The position numbers and the translations under genes were made by a program. A stretch of 64,000 nucleotides of DNA from JACPYM01 sp963699175 (lineage in GTDB: Bacteria > Acidobacteriota > Blastocatellia > RBC074): the NCBI GenBank assembly GCA_963699175.1, contig OY969418.1, positions 3,968,001-4,032,000 of the forward strand, in the 5' to 3' direction. The notes beneath the pieces were generated by a model that saw only the letters and a program-made list of their open reading frames with translations, did not search any database and was not told the origin of the DNA. Positions 16,370 to 24,418 of this stretch are shown here, one piece after another. Numbering within the stretch: the stretch's first letter is position 1; each line of letters starts with the position of its first letter.

Positions 16370-16537
16370 ATGTATCTGACACTATCACTATTTTTCTTGT
16401 CGCTGATTCAAACCAACACGGATGCACGAGATTATGCGCTAGGCCGATTAGTGGGTATGGTTGTTGGCATAGGGGCTGGAATTTTGATTGCTGTAATGTT
16501 GCCACGATTTTTCACAAAGAAACGGAAAAGAAAGTAG
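16370..16537 (+). CDS. Small membrane protein
   Basis: A 55-residue protein with two hydrophobic stretches (LTLSLFFLSLI and VGMVVGIGAGILIAVMLP) and a very basic end (FFTKKRKRK). It has a strong AAAGGAGGG site and is transcribed against the early operon. A lysis or signalling peptide is possible; no family recognised. Confidence 0.6.
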   Translation: MYLTLSLFFLSLIQTNTDARDYALGRLVGMVVGIGAGILIAVMLPRFFTKKRKRK

Positions 16538-16558
16538 GTGACGTTTTCTTCCTCCCGA

Positions 16559-16927
16559 TTAATTGGTTAATTTCTCCGTTATCTGGTTCAAGAACTCAAT
16601 CCTTTTCTGTCTCTTGTCTTTCTCACAAGTACAGTTATGACTATCAGACCAGCAACTTTCACACCCATAACGGTCTATCTCGTCCAGTCGATTAAAAATC
16701 CATTCCTTTAGCTCGTCCGTTTCATTGCTTACTAAACCGGAACGAAATCCTACTCGTTTATTATAGGCTTCTTCCCATACGGCTTTAGAGACAGCGCCAA
16801 ACCCTCTGCAAAGGGGGCACTCCATACAATGTTTAGAACAGCACCCGTTCGTTGCCTCCACCCCGCAAAATTTGCAAACTCCCTCTCTCCAATCATACGG
16901 TTCTTTTCTTATTGGTTTTGTGTTCAT
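16559..16927 (-). CDS. Cysteine-rich phage protein
   Basis: A 122-residue protein with four Cys groups: CKFCGVEA, CCSKHCMECPLC, CESCWSDSHNC and CTCEKD, separated by a helical linker (ELKEWIFNRLDEID). The clusters suggest two or more structural zinc sites. Its start overlaps the end of the small gene before it. Function unknown. Confidence 0.6.
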   Translation of the reverse strand: MNTKPIRKEPYDWREGVCKFCGVEATNGCCSKHCMECPLCRGFGAVSKAVWEEAYNKRVGFRSGLVSNETDELKEWIFNRLDEIDRYGCESCWSDSHNCTCEKDKRQKRIEFLNQITEKLTN

Positions 16928-17063
16928 TGTTTTTATACTCGTTAATTATTTGCTCTAAAAATCCAGCCGCCGATTTCTTACCCTTGTTTGCTTTTATCCA
17001 CTCAAGGTCTTCTTCGGTAAGGCGTATCCGTTCTGTGTATTTGTTATCTGTGTAGTCATACAT
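16893..17063 (-). CDS. Small ribbon-helix-helix-like protein, 56 aa
   Basis: Reads MYDYTDNKYTERIRLTEEDL, then helices WIKANKGKKSAAGFLEQIIN. A short strand followed by two helices is the size and layout of a ribbon-helix-helix repressor. It is the first gene of the leftward early operon and overlaps the next gene by 35 bases. It could be the operon's autoregulator; this is inferred from position and fold only. Confidence 0.5.
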   Translation of the reverse strand: MYDYTDNKYTERIRLTEEDLEWIKANKGKKSAAGFLEQIINEYKNNEHKTNKKRTV

Positions 17064-17532
17064 ACTCACTGTGCCCTAGTGCCCTATAAGACCCCCTCAC
17101 GTAATCCCTCTCCCGTTGCAAGTTGGGGTGTCGCGTATGGGGTGGCTGTCCACTTATCCACGGGCTTATCCACAATCCTTTTCTCTAAACGGCGAAATCT
17201 TTTTTGAAAACGCCGCTTGCAAACGGTGTCGGGTCACTCTTTCGGGGGCTAGTTCTTCACTAGATGCTGCGTGGTAAAACCTGCGCGGATTTACTCTTTA
17301 GGCGTAAAGAGCTAACGAACCGTTTACCACGCAACACTTAATGAACAAAATGAAAAGCCGTCTGCCCGACCAAGGGAAGAAACGGCTTAACAAATGTGGT
17401 CGGGCATTTTGTTATCTTTGTTCTCTGGGATGGAGTATGGAAAGGAGGTGATATGAGTTCTCACCTATCTGAAGTATGAATGAGAAGTGAAAAACGGTCA
17501 AATCGGGGTTGTGGATAAGTTTGTCAAATGGC
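17064..17532. other. Structured non-coding region with DnaA-box-like sites
   Basis: No convincing gene. Two DnaA-box-like sequences lie close together (TTATCCACG and TTATCCACA, about 17154-17175). Then come CGGCG/CGCCG and CTAGT/ACTAG hairpins and a 10-bp stem GCGTGGTAAA with TTTACCACGC that encloses a CTCTTTA/TAAAGAG hairpin. The pseudoknot listed separately follows. A 12-base match to the 16S anti-Shine-Dalgarno sequence precedes an ATG at 17453 with an eight-codon frame. It may be a replication origin or an RNA gene. Confidence 0.45.
17355..17406 (-). ncRNA. Candidate pseudoknot RNA, variant form
   Basis: TGCCCGACCA (17363-17372) pairs with TGGTCGGGCA (17397-17406), and AAGCCGT (17355-17361) pairs with ACGGCTT (17382-17388); the stems interleave. 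Read leftward the loops are 8, 9 and 1 nt and a U-rich stretch follows. The short third loop matches the portal-leader RNAs, but the first loop is much shorter, so family membership is uncertain. Strand is a guess. Confidence 0.45.
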
Positions 17533-18378
17533 TTATAAAAATGCTGGTCTAAGAAACCATCGTTGATTATCTCCTCCATGCCAAGGCCATTGAATAGTAA
17601 CGACCCCATTTTTTGTGTCACCCCACTGTAGGTCTAGGCATTGGCCGCTATGTTTTGCGCTTATTTTGAATGAATGGTCGTCTCGCTCCTCAAAATTCCA
17701 ATGTTGATGTTCGCTGGCAGTGTAAGTTTGCTGACTTACAAGTGAGCCTTCCTTGGTACTACAATCCACTATCCCTAAACACCTATTTGTATAGTTAGAA
17801 ATGATGACTATTGTACCATCATTGTGTTGGCGTAACGTCCATTGCTGATTCACATCTCTATGCTGTTCCCATTGATGCACGACATCGAGTTCAACTTCCC
17901 ATGGCACATCTATGCATTTGTTGCTTTTCTTATTTATTAAGAGAAATCCCGTTTCCGAAGTAATAAATCTGGTAGGTTTTTTGGGATTATCTAAACACCA
18001 TCGAAGCTTTTTGCTTAACTCTGGCTTTAATTGATGAGTTATTTTGTTTCCATATATAATATGTTGATACTGGGTGAGGTCAAATGGAATGTCTTTTGCT
18101 TCCTGAGTAAGTAAGATTACATGTTTGTTTAGAGCATGTGCATACCCAACCTCATAAAAAACATTGGCATTACATCCAGTCATTTCAGCCACGATTACGT
18201 CAGCCTTAGCTATTTGGTTGTATACCCTATCAAGAATCTTCTCTTGGTGAATTTGCTCATCCGCGCGTGTACAATCAGCACCTGCATCTTCACATGTTTG
18301 TTTGATCCCAAGTAGATAAATATCATCAAAACTTGTGTGATATGGCATCAATACAAAAACGGATGGTTTAGGCGGCAT
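17533..18378 (-). CDS. Nucleoside deoxyribosyltransferase-like / ricin-B lectin fusion
   Basis: A 281-residue protein with two domains. Residues about 5-115 have the flavodoxin-like fold of the nucleoside 2-deoxyribosyltransferase/TIR-like group: VFVLMPYHTSFDD, DRVYNQIAKADVIVAEMTG, then NANVFYEVGYAHAL with the likely catalytic Glu, and HVILLTQE. Residues about 135-281 form a ricin-type beta-trefoil with three QxW-type repeats (QQWTLR, HWNFEE, QRWFLR). Such N-terminal domains occur in NAD- or nucleotide-cleaving immunity effectors; here a lectin would add sugar sensing. It sits at the edge of the early region, like a moron gene. The ATG follows a GGAAGGA site. Confidence 0.8.
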   Translation of the reverse strand: MPPKPSVFVLMPYHTSFDDIYLLGIKQTCEDAGADCTRADEQIHQEKILDRVYNQIAKADVIVAEMTGCNANVFYEVGYAHALNKHVILLTQEAKDIPFDLTQYQHIIYGNKITHQLKPELSKKLRWCLDNPKKPTRFITSETGFLLINKKSNKCIDVPWEVELDVVHQWEQHRDVNQQWTLRQHNDGTIVIISNYTNRCLGIVDCSTKEGSLVSQQTYTASEHQHWNFEERDDHSFKISAKHSGQCLDLQWGDTKNGVVTIQWPWHGGDNQRWFLRPAFL

Positions 18379-18819
18379 ATTTCCTTCCTTGTTCAATTGT
18401 AAAATCTAGACGCTTTTCGAGCGGCGAATTTTACTTCTGACCTCTGAGGAGGTCAAGCCAAACTCTTGAAAGGATAATATTTACGAGCACTTGGCAGATT
18501 CTGACCGTTGAGCTATATTCCGCCCAACTCGCAGTGGAAATACCCTAATGGCTGAGGACGCTGCGGAACGAGGGGTGCTGAAAAGCGCCCCATTACTGTT
18601 TATGTCCACTTATTTCAATTCATTATTGAAAATCTTTGCGAGTCAAGTTGCCGCGAGTAAAAATTCTACATTTCTTTGGCAGCTCTTACCAACAAATCAC
18701 GCTTACATAAATAAGAGCTTTTATGGCCTTGTGGGTGAGGTGTGTATTCACTCGTTGCAAGGGTTAGCCGAAAAAAAATCCATTATTGTGAATAATTATC
18801 AACAGGCAGCTTTTTATTA
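18379..18819. other. Gap without supported gene
   Basis: A short frame at 18548-18823 has no ribosome site and no recognisable content. A hairpin GACCTC/GAGGTC lies near 18438-18453. A stretch on the minus strand near 18427-18529 resembles a tRNA 5' end but does not fold as one. Confidence 0.4.
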
Positions 18820-18848
18820 TTGACAACGCGATAAAATCGGCATATACG
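18820..18848 (+). promoter_or_regulatory. Sigma-70-type promoter
   Basis: TTGACA and TATACG are separated by exactly 17 bases, about 85 bases before the start of the following rightward gene. The -35 is perfect. Confidence 0.6.
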
Positions 18849-18930
18849 GCGAATTGGGAAGTGGCTAGTTATACCTAGCCACGCGACATCGGTGAGTTTA
18901 GTCAACTCTTGTAACAACGCGGAGGCCACT

Positions 18931-19629
18931 ATGCAATCTCTATCAGCTAGCCGTCCTATTCAAATACTCGTGTTTTTTGCGGTCTGTGCTACCTCAGCGT
19001 TCCTGGGCTTCACTTTTAGAAGCAGCGCCAGGACGGCCACAAAAACATCAGTTCCTCCACAAATAAAGCAATCAGACGAGAAGATGATTGACGTGCAAAC
19101 GTTTCCTGTAGAGCCATATGGGCTAAGTGAATTTAACGTCAAGAACACCAAATTTACTCTGGGTCAAAAATTTAACGCTAGGACGCTTGCGGGGCGTGGT
19201 GGCGGGGAGGTCGAGGACTGGTTGGAGAACCTTGAGTTCACGCTTACAAACAAATATGACAAACAGATTGTCTGGATTAACCTCGCAATTATGTTCCCCG
19301 AAACTATGGCGTATGGCCCGCGCATGGTTTACCAACAGGATTTAGGTATAAATCCCAAGTTCGTTGGAACTGATAAAGAAGGTAGGTTTGGAGATCCGAT
19401 TGCTATAAAGCCTAATGAACAATTCAAATTCAAACTTTCCAGTAACTATCTGAAAGGCATGAAGCAGTTTCTCGCATCAAGATCATTTCAGCTAGACTAT
19501 CTAAATCAGGCAACTATACAAGTATCAATTATTGAATTTGATGATGGTATGAGGTGGGAACAAGGAACTTGGTATAAACCAGATCCAGATGACCATAATA
19601 AGTGGGTGAGGGTTAAGACTCCTAAGTAA
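18931..19629 (+). CDS. Membrane-anchored exported protein
   Basis: A 232-residue protein starting after a GGAGG site. An N-terminal membrane helix (IQILVFFAVCATSAFLGF) is followed by a beta-rich extracytoplasmic domain (FTLTNKYDKQIVWINLAIMF, QLDYLNQATIQVSIIEFDDG). The text resembles host secreted proteins rather than phage genes, and it has its own promoter. Function unknown; part of a possible lysogenic-conversion cassette. Confidence 0.7.
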   Translation: MQSLSASRPIQILVFFAVCATSAFLGFTFRSSARTATKTSVPPQIKQSDEKMIDVQTFPVEPYGLSEFNVKNTKFTLGQKFNARTLAGRGGGEVEDWLENLEFTLTNKYDKQIVWINLAIMFPETMAYGPRMVYQQDLGINPKFVGTDKEGRFGDPIAIKPNEQFKFKLSSNYLKGMKQFLASRSFQLDYLNQATIQVSIIEFDDGMRWEQGTWYKPDPDDHNKWVRVKTPK

Positions 19630-19800
19630 AGCTATCGCAAAAACGAAATCAGCTTGTTTGTTGCCACTTACGAAGCGGAATCTATATCCAAGTGTAGACA
19701 AACCGCTCTAACATCAGAGACTAAACAGTCACATTTCTCGAATGTGTCAGAAATGCTGTCGCGCCCTAAATTGAACGCGATGGGTAGTAGGGGTGTGTTT

Positions 19801-21005
19801 ATGAGAAAGCATGTCTTCAGTGTTGCACTTATTGTAAGTGCAACACTTTCCTTTACAATTGCAAATAGAATGTCGCTGGTCAGGGATTATACTGTGTCGG
19901 CGCAAAGCCCACCCCAAAATTCTGGCCAATGTCCAGGAGGGGGAATCGGTTTGATGTAACGGCTGAACCGGCCAATACATATGCTTGTGGAAACCCTGAA
20001 ACTTGTCCTGGTATGGTAACTACTGCGCCGTATCCAAATCCCACAGGATGTGGTCGAAATAAAATAATAGAAAACCTTGTGAGTTGTATGGCGGGATTCA
20101 CTTTTTGTGAATCAATACCTAGTTACTCTGTTGCAACTGATGTCTGTTGCCCGTGCGACCAAACAGTCCCTCACTTTGAATGCCGTGAAGGGGGCCATTG
20201 TGTTGAGGTCTCAGGTTGTGGGACAAATCCCTGTGATCAAAGTGGTAACTTCTTCTGTCCATGTCCCGCCGGACAATATAGCCCGCACCTCGAATGTAAA
20301 AGCAATGGACAATGTGGCCCTGTAGAAGGCTGTGGAACAAATACCTGCGATTACATGGGTCAATGGTGTAGCGGATGTGATTTCGCAATTTGCGATCCAG
20401 GTCTAAGTTGGAACTCAACTCTATGTTGCTGTTCAGACGTATATGGACAGTGTTCTGACACTCCTATGGTGATAGACGTATTGGGTAACGGATTTAATCT
20501 TACAAGCGCAATAGGAGGAGTCAATTTTGACCTTAAACCTGATGGAATTGCTGAGCGTCTAGCTTGGACTTCCGCAGGGTCAGATGATGCCTTGCTTGTG
20601 TTGGATCGCAATAGCAATGGAGTTATAGATAACGGTACTGAATTATTTGGCAATTTCACCCCACAACCTACACCGTCGCAGGGTATGAAAAATGGTTTTC
20701 TTGCCCTTACCGAATATGACAAACTCTCCAATGGAGGTAATAGAGATGGTCAAATAGATAGCAGAGACAGCGTTTTCAGCCGATTACGACTGTGGCAAGA
20801 TACCAACCATGATGGAGTTTCAGTGCCAAATGAGCTGCATACTCTTCTGGAGCTCGGAATTGCAATTATAGATCTAGACTATAAAGAGTCAAAACGTGTT
20901 GATCAGTACGGCAATCAATTTAGATACCGCGCAAAGGTAAAAGATGTTCACGGTGCTCAAGTCGGTCGTTGGGCTTGGGATGTCTTCTTAGTTGTTCAGA
21001 GATAG
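19801..21005 (+). pseudogene. Secreted Cys-rich calcium-loop protein, frameshifted
   Basis: A signal peptide (MRKHVFSVALIVSATLSFTI) starts at 19801. The frame stops 52 codons on, just after a run of five G at about 19935. The downstream frame (from 19929) continues with a Cys-rich region (CGNPETCPGM, repeats of CGTNPCD/CGTNTCD). A C-terminal domain follows with calcium loops such as DRNSNGVIDNGTELFGNF and DTNHDGVS. That C-terminal design is common in acidobacterial secreted proteins. One base change in the G run would rejoin the two, so this is a slip mutation, a sequencing error, or phase variation. Confidence 0.75.
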
Positions 21006-21033
21006 CTGAACCTCAATCTTATTTTTATCCACA

Positions 21034-21061
21034 TTGACAGCTTTCGCAGCTTTGCTACTAT
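21034..21061 (+). promoter_or_regulatory. Promoter of pseudoknot RNA
   Basis: TTGACA, 16 bases, then TACTAT preceded by TGC (extended -10). The first stem strand of the RNA starts nine bases after the -10, about where transcription would begin. Confidence 0.65.
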
Positions 21062-21067
21062 TTAAGT

Positions 21068-21142
21068 ACCTAGTTGCGTAGGTGTAAAGAGTTTGAACTT
21101 TTGCCCCTCGATGGCTACGCAACTAGCTGTCGGGGGGCTTCG
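21068..21142 (+). ncRNA. Pseudoknot RNA before the IS982-disrupted gene
   Basis: Stem A is CTAGTTGCGTAG (21070-21081) with CTACGCAACTAG (21115-21126), 12 bp. Stem B is GCCCCTCGA (21103-21111) with TCGGGGGGC (21130-21138), 9 bp with one U-G. The order A-B-A'-B' with loops of 21, 3 and 3 nt matches the portal-leader RNAs. A promoter lies directly upstream. The next gene (start 21186) is cut by IS982. Confidence 0.72.
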
Positions 21143-21217
21143 CATTTCCAAAGGTCGAAATCAGCCATTAACCAATCAGAACAATATGAACCCACTTATC
21201 ATAGTTGCTTCCAACGC

Positions 21218-22196
21218 GATTACCGGGAAAAAGTGCTTATTGAAACAGCAAGTTAAAGAGCGAATAGGCGAGTAAACACACCAGCAAGTGAATCGCGAAG
21301 GCGTAATCCGCCCGATGTGTACTGCGGATCAGGCCGAAACAGCACTTGAGAAATTCGAACGCCTCTTCAACCCGGTGCCGGGCTTGCAGACACGCTACTT
21401 GGAACGGCGTGGCGAGTTTTTTCATGTTCTTGCGGTTTGGGGTGAAGAGCTTGATTCCACGCCGCCCTAGTTCTTCTGCCCTTGCTTGCGAGATGTAACC
21501 GCGGTCGCCCACCACAATGCCGTGCTCGATCCACTCACACAAGGGGTCGAGCAACTGCCGATCATCCACGTTGGCGGCCGTCAAACGCACGGCACATAAA
21601 CGCCCACGCTGATCACACTGCACGTGCAGTTTGAAACCATACCAGTAGCCACTCCCGTTGCGCGATTTGCGCGCGTGCTCTTTGAAGGTACGATGCTGTT
21701 TGGCACGGGCCACTTTGCAAACCGGCACGGGCGTGGAGTCTTGCAAGACCACGGGGTGGCCGTGCTGCGCAGCGCGATTGGCTTGCAATTGCTGACCCAA
21801 CAGTGCGCCCGCTTCACGCACGACGCGGTTCGTCGCTTCGACAAACTTGCTGTAACTGGGCAAGGCCGGAAACTCCGCCCAGTGGTGCCGCTGAAAGTAG
21901 TAATAGAGTTTGGCCTTGTCGGTCAGTCCGAGCCAAGCGCCGTAAATCATGATCGTCAGCACCTCGGCGGCACACAAGCGCGCTGTCCCGCCCCGACGGT
22001 CACGCGGCAACTGTTGGGCGGCGAGTTGCGGTTGCAAGGCCTGCAATTGATCGTCGAGATTAACCAGCAGCTTGAGCAGCATATCGGGTTCGTTTATGGT
22101 TTCCTGGATGAGCATAGTGTCCTCCTGAAGCAAAGTGTTTGGTCACACTTTTCTTACTTCGGAAGGGCTATGCTCATCAAACTTTTTCCGGTAATC
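21218..22196 (-). mobile_element. IS982-family insertion sequence, copy 2
   Basis: Same length (979 bp) and ends as copy 1 but in opposite orientation. The flanks CGCG/CGCG or GC/GC fit a short target duplication, so this copy looks like a primary insertion. The inverted pair can recombine to flip the 15.5 kb between them. Confidence 0.9.
21237..22115 (-). CDS. IS982-family transposase, copy 2
   Basis: A 292-residue DDE transposase, identical to copy 1 apart from a few residues (LLVNLDDQLQ against LLVSLDDQLQ, LTIMIY against LTMMIY, ANRAAQ against ANPAAQ). All catalytic residues are intact. The start matching copy 1 is used; an upstream in-frame ATG adds six codons. Confidence 0.92.
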   Translation of the reverse strand: MLIQETINEPDMLLKLLVNLDDQLQALQPQLAAQQLPRDRRGGTARLCAAEVLTIMIYGAWLGLTDKAKLYYYFQRHHWAEFPALPSYSKFVEATNRVVREAGALLGQQLQANRAAQHGHPVVLQDSTPVPVCKVARAKQHRTFKEHARKSRNGSGYWYGFKLHVQCDQRGRLCAVRLTAANVDDRQLLDPLCEWIEHGIVVGDRGYISQARAEELGRRGIKLFTPNRKNMKKLATPFQVACLQARHRVEEAFEFLKCCFGLIRSTHRADYAFAIHLLVCLLAYSLFNLLFQ

Positions 22197-22520
22197 GCGT
22201 TTCCATAGTCGGAGGCGGCGTAATCGGCTTCCTGCTCGCACTGGATGCAAAGAGGAAGCCAAAACAAGAAGTCACAATCAGCGACCTGTCCGAACTGGAT
22301 AAAGCGATTGAAGAAGCATTGAAGGATGACGACGCTCACACCGTAGGCGACCATCTCGACTCTTTAGAGGAGAGAGTTGGCTACCTCAACGAAAGCCTAC
22401 ACGCCTTCAGGCACGATGCCGCCCACGATGCCAAACTACTTCGCCTCCTGCTCGAACACTTCGGGCTTGAGCATCAAGTACAGCCTCAGCAAGACGTATT
22501 AGTAAAGACCTCAAGAGCCA

Positions 22521-22709
22521 ATGGAAAAGCCAATCAATGAGCGGCTCTCTTCTCGGATTCCGTTCCCGAAAGAATTGCAACTCGGCCAGGATGTCGTAAT
22601 TACGATAGACGGGCACCACATAATCGGGAATGTCGTAAAGGTGAGTTATGAAGACCAGCAGGATGGCAGTGCAAATGTCATCTATTCTGTAAAACACCTC
22701 AGCGAGTAA
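22521..22709 (+). CDS. Small phage protein, 62 aa
   Basis: MEKPINERLSSRIPFP, then a beta-rich stretch (LGQDVVITIDGHHIIGNVVK) and YEDQQDGSANVIYSVK. It looks like a small beta-barrel. It overlaps the end of the interrupted gene by 20 bases, so it probably shares its transcript. Unknown function. Confidence 0.55.
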   Translation: MEKPINERLSSRIPFPKELQLGQDVVITIDGHHIIGNVVKVSYEDQQDGSANVIYSVKHLSE

Positions 22710-22725
22710 GTAAATCGCAAAAAGT

Positions 22726-23190
22726 ATGAAGAACTTAAAACTGAGTAAATTGCAGTCAGGTGAAAATAACTCTAATTGGAAAGGTGGTCGAAGCAGCGAC
22801 CAAGAATATCAAAAGAAATATAAACACGAATGGTATCTTAAACGTCGCACTCTCAATGGGCGTAAATGGTCTGAAGAGAGAAAGGCAGCGTATAGCAAGA
22901 GATATAGAGGGGATATTCATCACAGTTATAAAGGCAGTACGGCGGGTTATCACGCTATACATATTTGGGTTAATAGCCGAAAGACAAAGCCTGATAAATG
23001 TGAACACTGTCATCTTAATAAACCATTACAACTAGCCAATATAGACCATAAATACAGCAGAGACTTGAATGACTATATGTATCTGTGTCGGAGTTGCCAT
23101 ATAAAATGGGATGTAGAGCATAATAGCTATAGAGGAGCGTGTATAACGGGTGTGCCTCATCCAAGACAACAACAACAACCAAATATTTAA
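22726..23190 (+). CDS. HNH-like zinc protein
   Basis: A 154-residue basic protein. The second half has CEHCHLNKPLQLANIDHKYS and YLCRSCHIKWD, a two-CxxC zinc frame with a D-H pair between, as in HNH-type phage endonucleases. The N-terminus carries NWKGGRSSDQEYQKKYK, the kind of basic NUMOD-like helix common in free-standing homing endonucleases. The central HN histidine pair is not standard, so activity is uncertain. Its position beside a replication gene fits a homing nuclease. Confidence 0.65.
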   Translation: MKNLKLSKLQSGENNSNWKGGRSSDQEYQKKYKHEWYLKRRTLNGRKWSEERKAAYSKRYRGDIHHSYKGSTAGYHAIHIWVNSRKTKPDKCEHCHLNKPLQLANIDHKYSRDLNDYMYLCRSCHIKWDVEHNSYRGACITGVPHPRQQQQPNI

Positions 23191-23214
23191 TCAATCAACT
23201 AACTTATAAACACT

Positions 23215-23772
23215 ATGTCTAACTTCCTACCATCAACATACGAAAAAATCCCAACAACAAGCAACTACATGCGATTTCAAGACGGGGAGAATAATTTCCG
23301 AGTCCTGTCTAGCGCCGTCGTAGGCTTTGAATACTGGAACACACAGAATAAGCCGGTACGCTCGAAAGACGGATGGAACCTCATCCCTGAAGATATAAAG
23401 TTCGATGAAGACGGTGGTTTCAAAATATCCCACTTCTGGGCATTCGCGGTGTACAACTACGATGAGCGAAAAATACAAATACTCGAAATCACACAGAAGA
23501 AAGTGATGAAGGCAATCAAGGCACTCGTGGATAATCCAAAATGGGGAAATCCGCAGTCCTACGATATTTGTGTGACTCGCACTGGGAAAGGGTTTGAAAC
23601 TGATTATGTGACTATGCCAAGCCCGCACTCGGAGTTGAATCCTGAGATAGAGCAGCTATACAAGAATCTGACTATCAACCTCGAAGCTCTCTTCGAGGGC
23701 ACCGATCCGTTCCTGCCTCCTGTCGCCCCGGATATAGCGGAAGCGGCGAAGCAGATGGAGCAAGCAGCATAA
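23215..23772 (+). CDS. Phage single-strand DNA-binding protein, gp32-like
   Basis: A 185-residue protein: YMRFQDGENNFRVLSSAVVG, GFEYWNTQNKPVRSKDGWN, then a strand-rich core (FWAFAVYNYDERKIQILEIT) and TYDIC-type loop YDICVTRTGKG. This matches the OB-fold core of phage gp32-like SSB proteins. The acidic/helical tail may recruit replication partners. It would coat unwound DNA during phage replication or recombination. Confidence 0.75.
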   Translation: MSNFLPSTYEKIPTTSNYMRFQDGENNFRVLSSAVVGFEYWNTQNKPVRSKDGWNLIPEDIKFDEDGGFKISHFWAFAVYNYDERKIQILEITQKKVMKAIKALVDNPKWGNPQSYDICVTRTGKGFETDYVTMPSPHSELNPEIEQLYKNLTINLEALFEGTDPFLPPVAPDIAEAAKQMEQAA

Positions 23773-23964
23773 AAATTGACCGCCTTGGAGGGGAGGTTTT
23801 TGTTTATACAGATAATGCACGTCTCAAGTTCAAACTGTGGTTCATCTGTACATTTGATAGCACTTAGGCTAATTGGCCTGTTCTCATATAGCTCTGAAAT
23901 ATTCTGTAAAAAGAGCTTAGCAGTCTACGTGGTCTGATGGCACGTCATCTGCAATAGTCAAAAC

Positions 23965-23989
23965 TGTTCCTGAAGAAGAAACAGGAACA
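23965..23989 (+). promoter_or_regulatory. Hairpin just before a ribosome site
   Basis: TGTTCCTG pairs with CAGGAACA over 8 bp, ending directly before AAGGAGGGAG of the next gene. It could affect translation or mRNA stability. Confidence 0.4.
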
Positions 23990-24000
23990 AGGAGGGAGTT

Positions 24001-24327
24001 ATGAAAAGGAGATTGACACAAGTTGTAGGCTCAGTTGTTTTATGTGGTGCGATTGTAGGCGCAAGCCAAATCACGTATGCACAAGGTGATTTGAGCAAAC
24101 AGGCCCGCAAAGATGCGGCGTGGCAGGCAAAAATGGAGCGCGACTATACCAAGCTTGATCGTTGGTTGGCGCGTCAGGAAACGAAGAGAAGCAGCAAGCT
24201 AACAAAAGAACAGAAGTTTGACACTCCCTATACTGCTAGGGGAAGCGAAGTGGGATTTATGTCGCAAGGTCAATTTGTAGCAGTGGGCTACATTGATAAA
24301 TCCAATAAGTTTAGGTCTTATCGTTAA
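24001..24327 (+). CDS. Small secreted protein
   Basis: A 108-residue protein with a signal peptide (VVGSVVLCGAIVGASQITYA, cleavage after YAQ). The mature part is short, basic and helical (QARKDAAWQAKMERDYTKLD), then YTARGSEVGFMSQGQFVAVG. A strong AAGGAGGGAG site precedes it. Function unknown; it begins a run of four host-like secreted proteins inside the prophage. Confidence 0.7.
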   Translation: MKRRLTQVVGSVVLCGAIVGASQITYAQGDLSKQARKDAAWQAKMERDYTKLDRWLARQETKRSSKLTKEQKFDTPYTARGSEVGFMSQGQFVAVGYIDKSNKFRSYR

Positions 24328-24418
24328 GAGGAGTGAACACTAAACCTATAAATGAAACGCCTGATTTCGATATTCGATGAGAATTGAGATAAGCAGGTTT
24401 TTCTAAAAGGAGGAAGTC

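Larger units (their letters stand above)
21186..22540 (+). pseudogene. Small membrane/coiled-coil phage gene interrupted by IS982
   Basis: The 5' end (MNPLIIVASN) lies before the insertion sequence and the rest follows it: SIVGGGVIGFLLALDAKRK, then an acidic helical region (ELDKAIEEALKDDDAHTV, SLEERVGYLNESLHAFRHDA). Together they give one N-terminal membrane helix and a cytoplasmic coiled coil of about 110 residues. Simple removal of the element leaves the frame off by one, so either the exact insertion-sequence ends or an indel remain unresolved. Function unknown. Confidence 0.6.

Noticed and set aside
18427..18529. tRNA-like stretch on the minus strand (GGGCGGAATATAGCTCAACGG)
   Set aside because: The 5' end resembles a tRNA D-arm, but the D stem does not pair, no T-loop sequence follows, and no anticodon arm can be drawn.
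18548..18823. 91-codon rightward frame
   Set aside because: No ribosome site, odd composition and no domain; it overlaps the promoter of the next gene.
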